Shown here one piece after another: positions 1 through 7,767 of a DNA stretch of 64,000 nt; within the stretch, counting starts at the first letter, position 1, and the number at the start of each line of letters is the position of its first letter. Source of the DNA: Bacteroidota bacterium (lineage in GTDB: Bacteria > Bacteroidota > Bacteroidia > Chitinophagales > Chitinophagaceae); the NCBI GenBank assembly GCA_023422565.1, contig JAFAGR010000070.1, positions 1 to 64,000 on the forward strand. The letters run 5' to 3'. The notes under the pieces were generated by a model. The model made no database searches. It was not told the DNA's origin and saw only the letters and a program-made list of their open reading frames with translations. The position numbers were made by a program, and so were the translations under genes.

Positions 1-256
1 GGCCTGTTCCGTGCCTTTCGTTTTGTTGAATAAAATGGCAGGTAAGGTCCGGATAGGTTTCCGTTACATAATCCTGGATCTTTTCACCCAGGTATCCGAT
101 AATGAAAATAAACTCCTTTACACCCGCATCTTTCAATTGATCAACAATAATGCTCAGGATCGTTTTACCCGCAAGCGGAATTAAAGCCTTGGGTTGAGTG
201 TATGTATGTGGGCGCAACTTAGTTCCGGCACCCGCCACCGGGATAATAGCCTTCAT
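1..256 (-). CDS. Sugar-phosphate nucleotidyltransferase (N-terminal part)
   Basis: Only the first 85 codons lie in the window; the gene runs off the left edge. The start is an ATG followed by a Rossmann-type nucleotide-binding strand and the family signature GAGTKLRPHTYTQPK at residues 9-23, where most homologues have GxGTRLRP. This family transfers a nucleotidyl group from NTP to a sugar-1-phosphate to make NDP-sugars for the envelope. Which sugar and which NTP (GalU-like, RmlA-like or GMPP-like) cannot be told from this fragment. It is divergent from glyA. Confidence 0.85.
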   Translation of the reverse strand, partial: MKAIIPVAGAGTKLRPHTYTQPKALIPLAGKTILSIIVDQLKDAGVKEFIFIIGYLGEKIQDYVTETYPDLTCHFIQQNERHGTG

Positions 257-408
257 CTTCTATCTTTTACTGCGAAGTTGTAAATTTTGAAACTACGCAT
301 CTTTTAACCGGTGAAAGTACTACATTTTAAAGCTTTTGGCGCAACCGTTGAAGATTCTTCACCTTTATTTATAATACTGTGCAAACCGCCGCTTTATAGT
401 CGCCTGCT

Positions 409-416
409 TATATTTG
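409..416 (+). promoter_or_regulatory. Promoter -7 element of glyA
   Basis: TATATTTG matches the Bacteroidota -7 consensus TAnnTTTG. It ends 16 bases before the glyA ATG, which predicts a leader of only about 10 nt. No clear -33 TTG is visible. Confidence 0.5.
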
Positions 417-432
417 CCTAATAATTACGATC

Positions 433-1710
433 ATGAAAAGAGACCAGGCAATTTTTGATTTAATTAACATGGAGTTAGATCGCCAGCGCAATGGTATTGA
501 ACTTATAGCTAGTGAAAACTTCACCAGCCTTCAGGTGATGCAGGCAATGGGCTCGCCGCTTACCAATAAATATGCAGAGGGATATCCGGGGCGGAGATAT
601 TACGGCGGATGCGAAATTGTAGATCAGGTTGAACAGTTGGCAATAGATCGCGTAAAGGAAATTTTCGGCTGCGAATATGCAAACGTTCAGCCTCACAGCG
701 GAGCACAGGCAAATGCGGCTTTAATGAGCGCAATACTTCAACCGGGCGACCCGATCCTGGGGCTCGACCTTAGCATGGGCGGCCATCTTACACATGGTTC
801 ACCCGTTAACTTCTCGGGAAAACTTTATAAGGCGCATTTCTATGGCGTGATAAAAGAGACCGGGCTTATAGATTATGAAGCGCTTGAAACGAAGGCCCGC
901 GAAGTAAAACCAAAACTTATTATTTGCGGAGCTTCAGCGTACAGCCGCGACATCGATTATGCCCGAATAAGAAAGGTGGCCGATGAAATAAATGCGCTTG
1001 TGCTCTGCGATATGGCGCATCCGGCAGGGCTCATCGCAAAAGGATTGCTTGCTTCTCCATTTCAACATTGCCATTTCGTTACGAGTACTACGCACAAAAC
1101 TCTTCGCGGACCAAGAGGCGGCATTATTTTAATGAAGAAGGATTTTGAAAATCCGTTTGGTTTAAAAGACCTTAAAGGAAACATAAGGATGATGAGCCAT
1201 GTACTGGACATGGCGGTATTTCCGGGCACGCAGGGCGGTCCGCTGGAACATGTTATCGCTGCAAAGGCGGTAGCATTCGGAGAAATTCTTACTGATGATT
1301 TTACCGATTATGCACAGCAGGTAAAAAAGAACGCGGCCGCAATGGCAAGGTCTTTTAACAGCAGGGATTACGAGATAATCAGCGGAGGAACCGATAACCA
1401 TCTTATGCTGATCGATCTTCGAAATAAAAATATCACGGGTAAAAAAGCCCAGGAAACATTGGATAAGGCGCACATTACCTTAAACAAAAATGCAGTGCCT
1501 TTTGATGACAAGAGCCCGTTTGTAACTAGCGGAATTCGCGTAGGCGTGCCCGCGATCACCACGCGCGGTATGAAGGAGGAACATATGGATATGGTGGTTG
1601 ACCTGATAGATCGGGTGCTCATGAAAATTGACGATGAAAGTGCAATTGTTGCCGTGAAACAGGATGTTCAAAAATTAATGAAAGATTTTCCGCTTTACCC
1701 GGAGTTATAA
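433..1710 (+). CDS. glyA: Serine hydroxymethyltransferase
   Basis: PLP enzyme that interconverts serine plus tetrahydrofolate with glycine plus 5,10-methylene-tetrahydrofolate, the main source of one-carbon units for purine and thymidylate synthesis; cytosolic. The protein has 425 residues, the normal length. It carries the N-terminal SENFTS motif, the EGYPGRRYYGG substrate loop and the PLP-lysine motif TTHKTLRGPRGG with the Schiff-base lysine at about residue 222. The ATG start lies just downstream of a TAnnTTTG promoter element. A DUF4293 gene follows 10 bases after the stop. Confidence 0.98.
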   Translation: MKRDQAIFDLINMELDRQRNGIELIASENFTSLQVMQAMGSPLTNKYAEGYPGRRYYGGCEIVDQVEQLAIDRVKEIFGCEYANVQPHSGAQANAALMSAILQPGDPILGLDLSMGGHLTHGSPVNFSGKLYKAHFYGVIKETGLIDYEALETKAREVKPKLIICGASAYSRDIDYARIRKVADEINALVLCDMAHPAGLIAKGLLASPFQHCHFVTSTTHKTLRGPRGGIILMKKDFENPFGLKDLKGNIRMMSHVLDMAVFPGTQGGPLEHVIAAKAVAFGEILTDDFTDYAQQVKKNAAAMARSFNSRDYEIISGGTDNHLMLIDLRNKNITGKKAQETLDKAHITLNKNAVPFDDKSPFVTSGIRVGVPAITTRGMKEEHMDMVVDLIDRVLMKIDDESAIVAVKQDVQKLMKDFPLYPEL

Positions 1711-1720
1711 ATAAATAATC

Positions 1721-2131
1721 ATGTTACAAAGAATACAAACCATCTGGCTTTTTCTCGCAGGCGCATGCGCGCTTCTCAGTATTAAGTTTCCAATTTACAG
1801 CGGTGCACAGGCAAACAACACGCTTTACCAGGAAATTACCGGAACGGTAACTATACCGATCCTGATGCTTACGGTGGCGATCGGCGTACTGGCCTTCCTG
1901 GCAATTTTTATGTACACCAACCGTAAACTTCAATTTCGTCTATGCCTGATCGGTATCATTCTTGAGGTGATCCTGATATTTCTTTACTACACAAAGATCA
2001 ACGAATACGAAACGGGAACATTTTCACTAACGGCAGTTCTGCACGCGTTGGTATTGCTGTTTTTCTTCTTTGCCGCAAGAGGCATACGGGCAGACGATAG
2101 AATAGTGCGGGAGAGCAACAGGCTGAGGTGA
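1721..2131 (+). CDS. DUF4293 family membrane protein
   Basis: Small integral membrane protein of 136 residues with four hydrophobic stretches (about residues 5-25, 43-68, 72-92 and 103-120) and a charged C-terminus ending in RESNRLR. It resembles the DUF4293 family, found mainly in Bacteroidota, whose function is unknown. It starts 10 bases after glyA and is probably co-transcribed with it. A short direct-repeat tract begins directly at its stop codon. Confidence 0.8.
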   Translation: MLQRIQTIWLFLAGACALLSIKFPIYSGAQANNTLYQEITGTVTIPILMLTVAIGVLAFLAIFMYTNRKLQFRLCLIGIILEVILIFLYYTKINEYETGTFSLTAVLHALVLLFFFFAARGIRADDRIVRESNRLR

Positions 2132-2177
2132 TGTACGAATTACGATGTACGATGTACGATTTACGATGTACGATTTA
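2132..2177. repeat. Short direct repeats of the TACGATG type
   Basis: The tract is built from variants of TGTACGATTTACGA: TACGAATTACGATG, TACGATGTACGATT, TACGATGTACGATT. It begins at the base after the stop codon of the DUF4293 gene. Such tracts are common between convergent genes in Bacteroidota; no coding potential was seen. Confidence 0.7.
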
Positions 2178-2231
2178 GTATTGATGTTTGGTCCGGGAGT
2201 GGTCAATCCTTAACGACCAGGAACTATCTGT

Positions 2232-2293
2232 ACAGACGCAATGCATTGCGTCTCCTACTAATTATACCCTACAACCGCGATTCATTGCGTCTC
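2232..2293. repeat. Palindromic repeat pair between convergent genes
   Basis: GACGCAATGCATTGCGTC at 2235-2252 is a perfect 18-base palindrome. A related imperfect copy (CGCGATTCATTGCGTCTC) follows at 2276-2293 and abuts the stop codon of the next gene. This resembles the dispersed GAGACGC...GCGTCTC palindromes I know from Bacteroidota and cyanobacteria. It could fold as a hairpin in either transcript. Confidence 0.7.
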
Positions 2294-4012
2294 TTACCGA
2301 CTAACCAGGATCTGTTCCGTAGCCACCGCTTCCGTACCTCTCAACACCAACACATACATTCCCGATGCAAGCCCTGTTGCGGAAAGCGTTAAAGTGTATG
2401 TACCTTTTTTGTGCTGCTTTTTGCTAAATATTATCCTGTTCAATTTTCCGCTGATATCGTATAAATTCAATGATACATTTTTATCATCATAAGTAACCTT
2501 GTACTGCACGGTTGTACTGCTTGTGAAAGGATTGGGATAGTTCATGATCGTCCACGGCGACGGGCTTATTACACACTTCGCCGGCTCATTTTTTACAAAG
2601 GATGGAAGCGTGTTCTTGATCTTGCCGGCAAAAGGCATCGGGCCGTAGCCATAACCTTTCACCAGCGCGGCGTCAAACCATTTCATCTCCGCTTTCATTA
2701 CCCACCATAGTTCGCCCGACACGTAAATATCACCGCAATTGTCGGTAAGTAAATTCGGAGATTGATTCGTGCTCATCGGCAATTTTGTGTGCTTTATCCA
2801 CCGATACTTTCCCTTCGCATCAAAACTTGCAAGCAATAAGGATTCGTATACATTTCTCAAAGTGTCTGTATAAAAAACCTGCTTATCAGGGTAGGAGATT
2901 TTGCTCTCCACTATCGCATAAATATTTTCATTTTGATCGGCGGTTAAAGCGCGTATAGTATGCGCTGTTGTCGTTTCCGCCCATTTCAATTTGCCCTGCA
3001 GATCAAAGGCGGCCAGCACCATTCCCTTCCTTCCTGTTGTGTCAATTTTCTTCCCGAAAAAATTCTGATTGTTGTGTACATGGCCTCCAAGGTAAATGCC
3101 GGAAGCAGTCGCTTTAATTGAAGAGAAGATGGATTTGCCTCCCGACGCACGCACCCATTTCAGTTTCCCCTCTTTATTATAACATGCCAGGTAGGCTTCA
3201 TATGCCGGATTGTATTGACCAACGCTGTCTACAACAGCCGGTGTAAGTTTCTTACTCCCGAAAGCCACACCTTCTGCTACTGAAACTATCGCATACACGT
3301 CGCCGTTAGGAGCCTCATCGATGAGCATTCCCGGAACAAAATAACCATGATGGCCGAACCTCCGGACCTCCTGCTTCCACACAGTCTTAAAATCTTTGTT
3401 CAATTTATAGAGTCCGAAAAAACTAACTTCTTCATTATATCCTTTTCCTGAATCCATTAAACGGTATTCGGATTGCGTGACGAGATAATCTCCCTCCTTT
3501 GTTACCACGAAGCGCATCGGGTCACGCAACAACCCCAGCGTATCGGCGACCACTTTTTTTGCGCGACCCTCAGGAGTAATGTGTAATATGAAATACCGGC
3601 CGGCATCTACCCGTACATCAATTTCCCTGAAGGAAGGATTTCTATCATTTGAGGCCAATACCACAATGTTTCCATCACCGTCAAGCCCCATGCCTACAGG
3701 ATCGTCTGCTCCTTGTACTTCGCGTACCCAATTTATTTTTCCATCAGGTGAATAGCTGGCCAGGAACATGAAATCGCCCACGCTTACTGATTTAGAATCT
3801 CCTGATGAGGAATACAATTGCTGCCCGCCTGTGTAATACATTGGCATATTGGCAACACCCGCAACTATCATGTTGCCGGAAGCATCAAGCACCGATGCAC
3901 GGATACCACCATTCAGGTTGTCTCCGCTGCTGGCCCATTCAAACTGTTGTGCTGCTGCGCGCCCGACCAATAAAAATGTTGTGATAATAAAGCCTAGTGA
4001 TACTTTCTTCAT
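2294..4012 (-). CDS. Exported protein with T9SS type A sorting domain
   Basis: A 572-residue secreted protein. It has a signal peptide (MKKVSLGF...AAAQQ) at residues 1-22, a long body of repeated strands with DxxGN-type turns (DASGN, DGDGN, SPDGK) suggesting a beta-propeller, and a C-terminal domain of about 80 residues starting at NYPNPF. That domain is the type A signal for export by the type IX system and removal at the cell surface. The frame is open 25 codons further upstream, but that extension would run into uvrA and would bury the signal peptide, so I start at the ATG at 4012. It lies 7 bases downstream of uvrA. Substrate and function are unknown. Confidence 0.85.
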   Translation of the reverse strand: MKKVSLGFIITTFLLVGRAAAQQFEWASSGDNLNGGIRASVLDASGNMIVAGVANMPMYYTGGQQLYSSSGDSKSVSVGDFMFLASYSPDGKINWVREVQGADDPVGMGLDGDGNIVVLASNDRNPSFREIDVRVDAGRYFILHITPEGRAKKVVADTLGLLRDPMRFVVTKEGDYLVTQSEYRLMDSGKGYNEEVSFFGLYKLNKDFKTVWKQEVRRFGHHGYFVPGMLIDEAPNGDVYAIVSVAEGVAFGSKKLTPAVVDSVGQYNPAYEAYLACYNKEGKLKWVRASGGKSIFSSIKATASGIYLGGHVHNNQNFFGKKIDTTGRKGMVLAAFDLQGKLKWAETTTAHTIRALTADQNENIYAIVESKISYPDKQVFYTDTLRNVYESLLLASFDAKGKYRWIKHTKLPMSTNQSPNLLTDNCGDIYVSGELWWVMKAEMKWFDAALVKGYGYGPMPFAGKIKNTLPSFVKNEPAKCVISPSPWTIMNYPNPFTSSTTVQYKVTYDDKNVSLNLYDISGKLNRIIFSKKQHKKGTYTLTLSATGLASGMYVLVLRGTEAVATEQILVSR

Positions 4013-4019
4013 AGATTGG

Positions 4020-6866
4020 TCAAAGATACTTACCTGTCCGGCTTTCCTTGCTTTTAGCGAGATCCGCGGGCTTTCCTTCAAACACAAGATTGCCTCCGTC
4101 TTCTCCCGCTTCGGGGCCGAGGTCTATTATCCAGTCCGCACTTTTTAACACATCGGTGTTATGTTCAATAACCAAAACAGTGTGACCTTGTTCAACAAGC
4201 GCGTTAAATGAAGCGAGCAGTTTCTTGATATCGTGAAAGTGCAGTCCGGTTGTAGGTTCATCAAAAATGAAAAAGATGCTTCCGGTTTGTTTTTTCCCTT
4301 TTCCTAAAAATGAGGCGAGCTTCACACGCTGCGCTTCTCCACCGCTTAACGTATCGGATGACTGCCCGAGTTTAACATAACCAAGCCCCACTTCACTTAA
4401 GGGCTGCAATCTTTTCGCCACATCCAAGGCTTCTTTCGGCGATCCTTTTGCGGTAAGAAATTCGATGGCTTCATCAACACCCATTTCTAAAAGATCGAAA
4501 ATATTCTTTTCGCGGAAGGTCACTTCAAGCACCTCCTCTTTAAACCGCCTGCCACCGCAAACTTCACATTGAAGGTGAACATCTGCCAAAAACTGCATTT
4601 CCACAACCTGTTCGCCCTCTCCTTTACAGGCATCGCATCTTCCTCCATCCACATTAAATGAAAAATGCTTTGGCTGAAAACCGCGCATCTTACTCAAAGG
4701 CTGCGAAGCGTACAGGTCGCGTATTTCATCATAGGCTTTAATATAGGTAACCGGGTTGCTCCTGCTTGATTTACCGATCGGGTTCTGATCGACCATTTCA
4801 ACCTGGCTTATTTCAAACAAGTCGCCATGAAGACGCTTAAACAAACCTGGTTTTTCAACAAACTCACCAATATGATTTTTTAAGGCCGGGTATAGTATCT
4901 GTTTTACCAGCGTGGTTTTACCGCTACCGCTCACGCCACTAACCGCGCACAATACGTTCAATGGAAATTTTACGGTGATCTTTTTCAGATTGTTTTGCAT
5001 AGCACCTTCAAGAATGATGCTTTGGTTCCACTTCCGCGTACGCGCGGGAGGATCGATGGTTAGTGCGCCTGAAAGATATCGTCCCGTAAGGCTCTCTTTA
5101 TCTTTTATTATCGCATCATAATCGCCCTGCGCAATCACCTCGCCTCCAAGATGGCTCGCCAGCGGGCCCATATCTATTATGTAGTCCGCTTCACGCATCA
5201 TCATTTCATCATGCTCTACAACAATCACGGTATTTCCAAGATCGCGCAATTGTTTTAAAACGCCTATCAACCTTTCCGTATCGCGACTGTGCAAACCGAT
5301 CGACGGTTCATCAAGAATATATAATGAATTGGTAAGGTTTGACCCCAGGCTTCGCGTAAGCTGGATGCGTTGGCTTTCTCCACCGCTCAATGAATTGGCT
5401 AAGCGATTTAGCGTGAGATATCCCAGGCCGACCTGGAGAAGTGTTTGCAGCCTGTTATTTATTTCTGTCAAAATTCTCTTGGCAACAGTTTGCTCATATT
5501 CGGTCCATTTAATTTTATTTATAAACGCTACAAGGTCCTTTACGGGCATTTCGCACAATTCTCCAATGTGCTTTCCGCCCACCTTCACATACAAGGCTTC
5601 CTTCCTTAACCGGTAACCGTTGCAGTCAGGACAAAGCGTTTTGCCACGGTAGCGGCTGAGCATAACGCGATATTGAACCTTGTACAGGTTTTGCTCCACT
5701 TCTTTGAAAAATGCGTTAAGGCCATCTACATATTCATTTCCATTCCATAGCGCTTCAAGCTGTTTCTCGCTCAGGTCCATGATGGGCGTATGGATCGGGA
5801 AGTTGAACTTTTTTGCCGCTCTAATGAATGAATCTTTCCATAAACCCGACTTCTCTCCTCTCCACGGAGAAACAGCGCCTTCATACAGGGAAAGCCTTTT
5901 ATCAGGGATTACCAGATCAGGATCTATACCAAGCACCTGTGAAAAACCTTCGCAGGTTGGGCAGGCGCCAAACGGATTATTGAAAGAAAATAAATTAGGC
6001 ACGGGTTCCTCAAAACGGATATCATCCAGCTCAAACCTATTGCTGAATTGTAATTTTTTCTTGCCGTTTATCTCCAGTATCATCATTCCTTCTCCCTCAT
6101 AAAAAGCCGTACTAACGGAATCGGATATACGATGAATATCATCCTCATCAAATTCCTTTTTTACCAGGCGATCAATTAACAGAAAAACATCATGGTGCTT
6201 TTTCTTCTCGTCAACCTCATTAAAGAAACTGTCGGCGCTCTTTGCTTCGAGGATATCATCTATTGATATGATCTCACCGTTTCTGTAAAGGCGGGAAAAT
6301 CCTTTTTGTATGGTGATATTGAGTTCTTCTCGCACATCACGGTTGCGTCCTTGCTTAAAAGGAACGAGTATAAGTATTTTATCGCCTTCCTCAAGCTTCT
6401 CAATGGCGTCAACTACATCCGCTACATCATCCTTCTTCACCTCGCGACCGCTAACCGGTGATATTGTTTTTCCCGCGCGAGCAAATAGTAAACGGAGGTA
6501 ATCATAGATCTCTGTCATGCTGCCCACCGTACTTCTCGGTGTTCGGGTAATTACTTTTTGTTCGATGGCAATTGCCGGGCACAGTCCTTTTATATAATCC
6601 ACATCGGGCTTGTTCATTCTTTGCATGAACTGCCTTGCATACGCGCTTAGGCTTTCTGCATATCTTCTTTGCCCTTCGGCGAATAATGTATCAATGGTTA
6701 AAGATGACTTGCCGGAACCTGAAACCCCGGTCACCACAATTAATTTATTTGCCGGAAACGCAACATCAATATTTTTTAAATTATGAACCCGGGCACCTTT
6801 TATGAAGATTTCATCGCCTGCAGTTGGTATTTTTCCGATACCCTTTTTCTTTAGAGTTGTAGCCAT
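4020..6866 (-). CDS. uvrA: Excinuclease ABC subunit A
   Basis: DNA damage-recognition ATPase of nucleotide excision repair; it loads UvrB at lesions. The protein has 948 residues, normal for UvrA. Two ABC ATPase modules are visible: Walker A motifs GVSGSGKSS (about 47-55) and GVSGSGKTT, and signature motifs LSGGESQRIQL and LSGGEAQRVKL. Zinc-binding CxxC pairs occur at CPTC, CPDC and in the CDAC...CEVC finger. A good promoter lies directly upstream. The exported T9SS protein follows 7 bases after the stop and may be read through. Confidence 0.98.
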   Translation of the reverse strand: MATTLKKKGIGKIPTAGDEIFIKGARVHNLKNIDVAFPANKLIVVTGVSGSGKSSLTIDTLFAEGQRRYAESLSAYARQFMQRMNKPDVDYIKGLCPAIAIEQKVITRTPRSTVGSMTEIYDYLRLLFARAGKTISPVSGREVKKDDVADVVDAIEKLEEGDKILILVPFKQGRNRDVREELNITIQKGFSRLYRNGEIISIDDILEAKSADSFFNEVDEKKKHHDVFLLIDRLVKKEFDEDDIHRISDSVSTAFYEGEGMMILEINGKKKLQFSNRFELDDIRFEEPVPNLFSFNNPFGACPTCEGFSQVLGIDPDLVIPDKRLSLYEGAVSPWRGEKSGLWKDSFIRAAKKFNFPIHTPIMDLSEKQLEALWNGNEYVDGLNAFFKEVEQNLYKVQYRVMLSRYRGKTLCPDCNGYRLRKEALYVKVGGKHIGELCEMPVKDLVAFINKIKWTEYEQTVAKRILTEINNRLQTLLQVGLGYLTLNRLANSLSGGESQRIQLTRSLGSNLTNSLYILDEPSIGLHSRDTERLIGVLKQLRDLGNTVIVVEHDEMMMREADYIIDMGPLASHLGGEVIAQGDYDAIIKDKESLTGRYLSGALTIDPPARTRKWNQSIILEGAMQNNLKKITVKFPLNVLCAVSGVSGSGKTTLVKQILYPALKNHIGEFVEKPGLFKRLHGDLFEISQVEMVDQNPIGKSSRSNPVTYIKAYDEIRDLYASQPLSKMRGFQPKHFSFNVDGGRCDACKGEGEQVVEMQFLADVHLQCEVCGGRRFKEEVLEVTFREKNIFDLLEMGVDEAIEFLTAKGSPKEALDVAKRLQPLSEVGLGYVKLGQSSDTLSGGEAQRVKLASFLGKGKKQTGSIFFIFDEPTTGLHFHDIKKLLASFNALVEQGHTVLVIEHNTDVLKSADWIIDLGPEAGEDGGNLVFEGKPADLAKSKESRTGKYL

Positions 6867-6873
6867 TGGAGCT

Positions 6874-6902
6874 CAAATTTACATGCTTAACACCAGACCA
6901 AA
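6874..6902 (-). promoter_or_regulatory. uvrA promoter
   Basis: On the minus strand TAAATTTG (6881-6874) matches the -7 consensus TAnnTTTG, with TTTG at 6902-6899 as the -33 element 17 bases upstream. The predicted transcript starts within a few bases of the uvrA ATG. Confidence 0.6.
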
Positions 6903-6955
6903 ACGGCCGGTTTTCACAAGCGCCTATCGTAGTTTTACGAAGTAGATTTACGACA

Positions 6956-6980
6956 TAACTAATTGAAAAATAATTAGTTA
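6956..6980. promoter_or_regulatory. Inverted repeat upstream of the sigma factor gene
   Basis: Perfect 9-bp arms TAACTAATT and AATTAGTTA separated by 7 bases (GAAAAAT). It lies in the 250-bp space between the divergent uvrA and ECF sigma genes, which otherwise shows nothing that I can assign. The arms are AT-rich and no T-run follows, so an operator is more likely than a terminator. The regulator is unknown. Confidence 0.45.
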
Positions 6981-7116
6981 AATGTTTGGAAATATAATTT
7001 TTGTGCCTAATTTAGCAGTCCAATATCTAATAAAAGTGAAAAGCCGCGAGCCTATCTCATTAGACTTCTACGCCTCCTTTTATTGGAATCCTAAACCATA
7101 AAAACCAGTAGAAGAA

Positions 7117-7698
7117 ATGAAAAGCCTGACAAACCACTCTGATCAGCAGTTGGTACACCTTTACATGAACGGAGACGCCAACGCCCTTTCAACCCTCGTA
7201 GTTCGCTACAAAGAAAAGATCTTCACTTCCATTTACCTTTTGGTGAAAGACAAATATCTCGCCGAAGATATTTTCCAGGAAGTATTCATCCGCATTATCG
7301 ACACTTTAAAAAGCGGTCGCTACACCGATGAAGGAAAGTTTTTGCCATGGGCAATGAGAATTGCTCACAACCTGTGTGTTGATCATTTCCGCAAAGTAAA
7401 ACGCAGCCCGAGCATCAAAACCAGTGATGACAGAGACATTTTTGAAGTATTGAATTTTTCTGAGCCCGGCGCAGACCAGCGCATGATGGCTGACCAAAGC
7501 CATGATAAAGTAAGGAAGATGGTTGACATGCTTCCGGAAGATCAGCGTGAAGTGATCATACTTCGCCACTATGCAGATCTAAGTTTCAAAGAAATCGCAC
7601 AACTTACTAATTGCAGCATTAATACAGCTTTGGGAAGAATGCGTTACGGCCTCATCAACCTGAGAAAGATGATGACCGAAAAGCAGATCGCGCTGTAA
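7117..7698 (+). CDS. RNA polymerase sigma factor, ECF type
   Basis: A 193-residue sigma-70 family protein. Region 2 (about residues 20-95) contains LAEDIFQEVFIRI and the WAMRIAHNLCVDHFRK segment. Region 4 (about 135-185) contains LPEDQREVIILRHYADLSFKEIAQLTNCSINTALGRM, a helix-turn-helix for the -35 region. It would direct RNA polymerase to a particular promoter set. No anti-sigma gene adjoins it: the next gene is convergent and separated by a terminator. Control may therefore be transcriptional, perhaps through the inverted repeat at 6956-6980 (inference). Confidence 0.93.
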   Translation: MKSLTNHSDQQLVHLYMNGDANALSTLVVRYKEKIFTSIYLLVKDKYLAEDIFQEVFIRIIDTLKSGRYTDEGKFLPWAMRIAHNLCVDHFRKVKRSPSIKTSDDRDIFEVLNFSEPGADQRMMADQSHDKVRKMVDMLPEDQREVIILRHYADLSFKEIAQLTNCSINTALGRMRYGLINLRKMMTEKQIAL

Positions 7699-7732
7699 AA
7701 AAGTCTTTAGGTTAAGAATTCCAAATAAAATG

Positions 7733-7767
7733 CCCTTTCTCCCTCGTGGAGGAAGGGTTATTTTTTT
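7733..7767 (+). terminator. Rho-independent terminator of the sigma factor gene
   Basis: Stem CCCTTTCTCC (7733-7742) pairs with GGAGGAAGGG (7748-7757) over a 5-base loop, one G-T wobble, followed by TTATTTTTTTAA. The T-run covers the stop codon of the convergent dsbD. Confidence 0.8.

Noticed and set aside
4013..4087. Longer N-terminus for the T9SS protein
   Set aside because: It would overlap uvrA and place the signal peptide internally.
6985..7010. Promoter for the sigma factor gene (AATTTTTG)
   Set aside because: First base of the TAnnTTTG motif is wrong and no -33 element stands at 17-23 bases.
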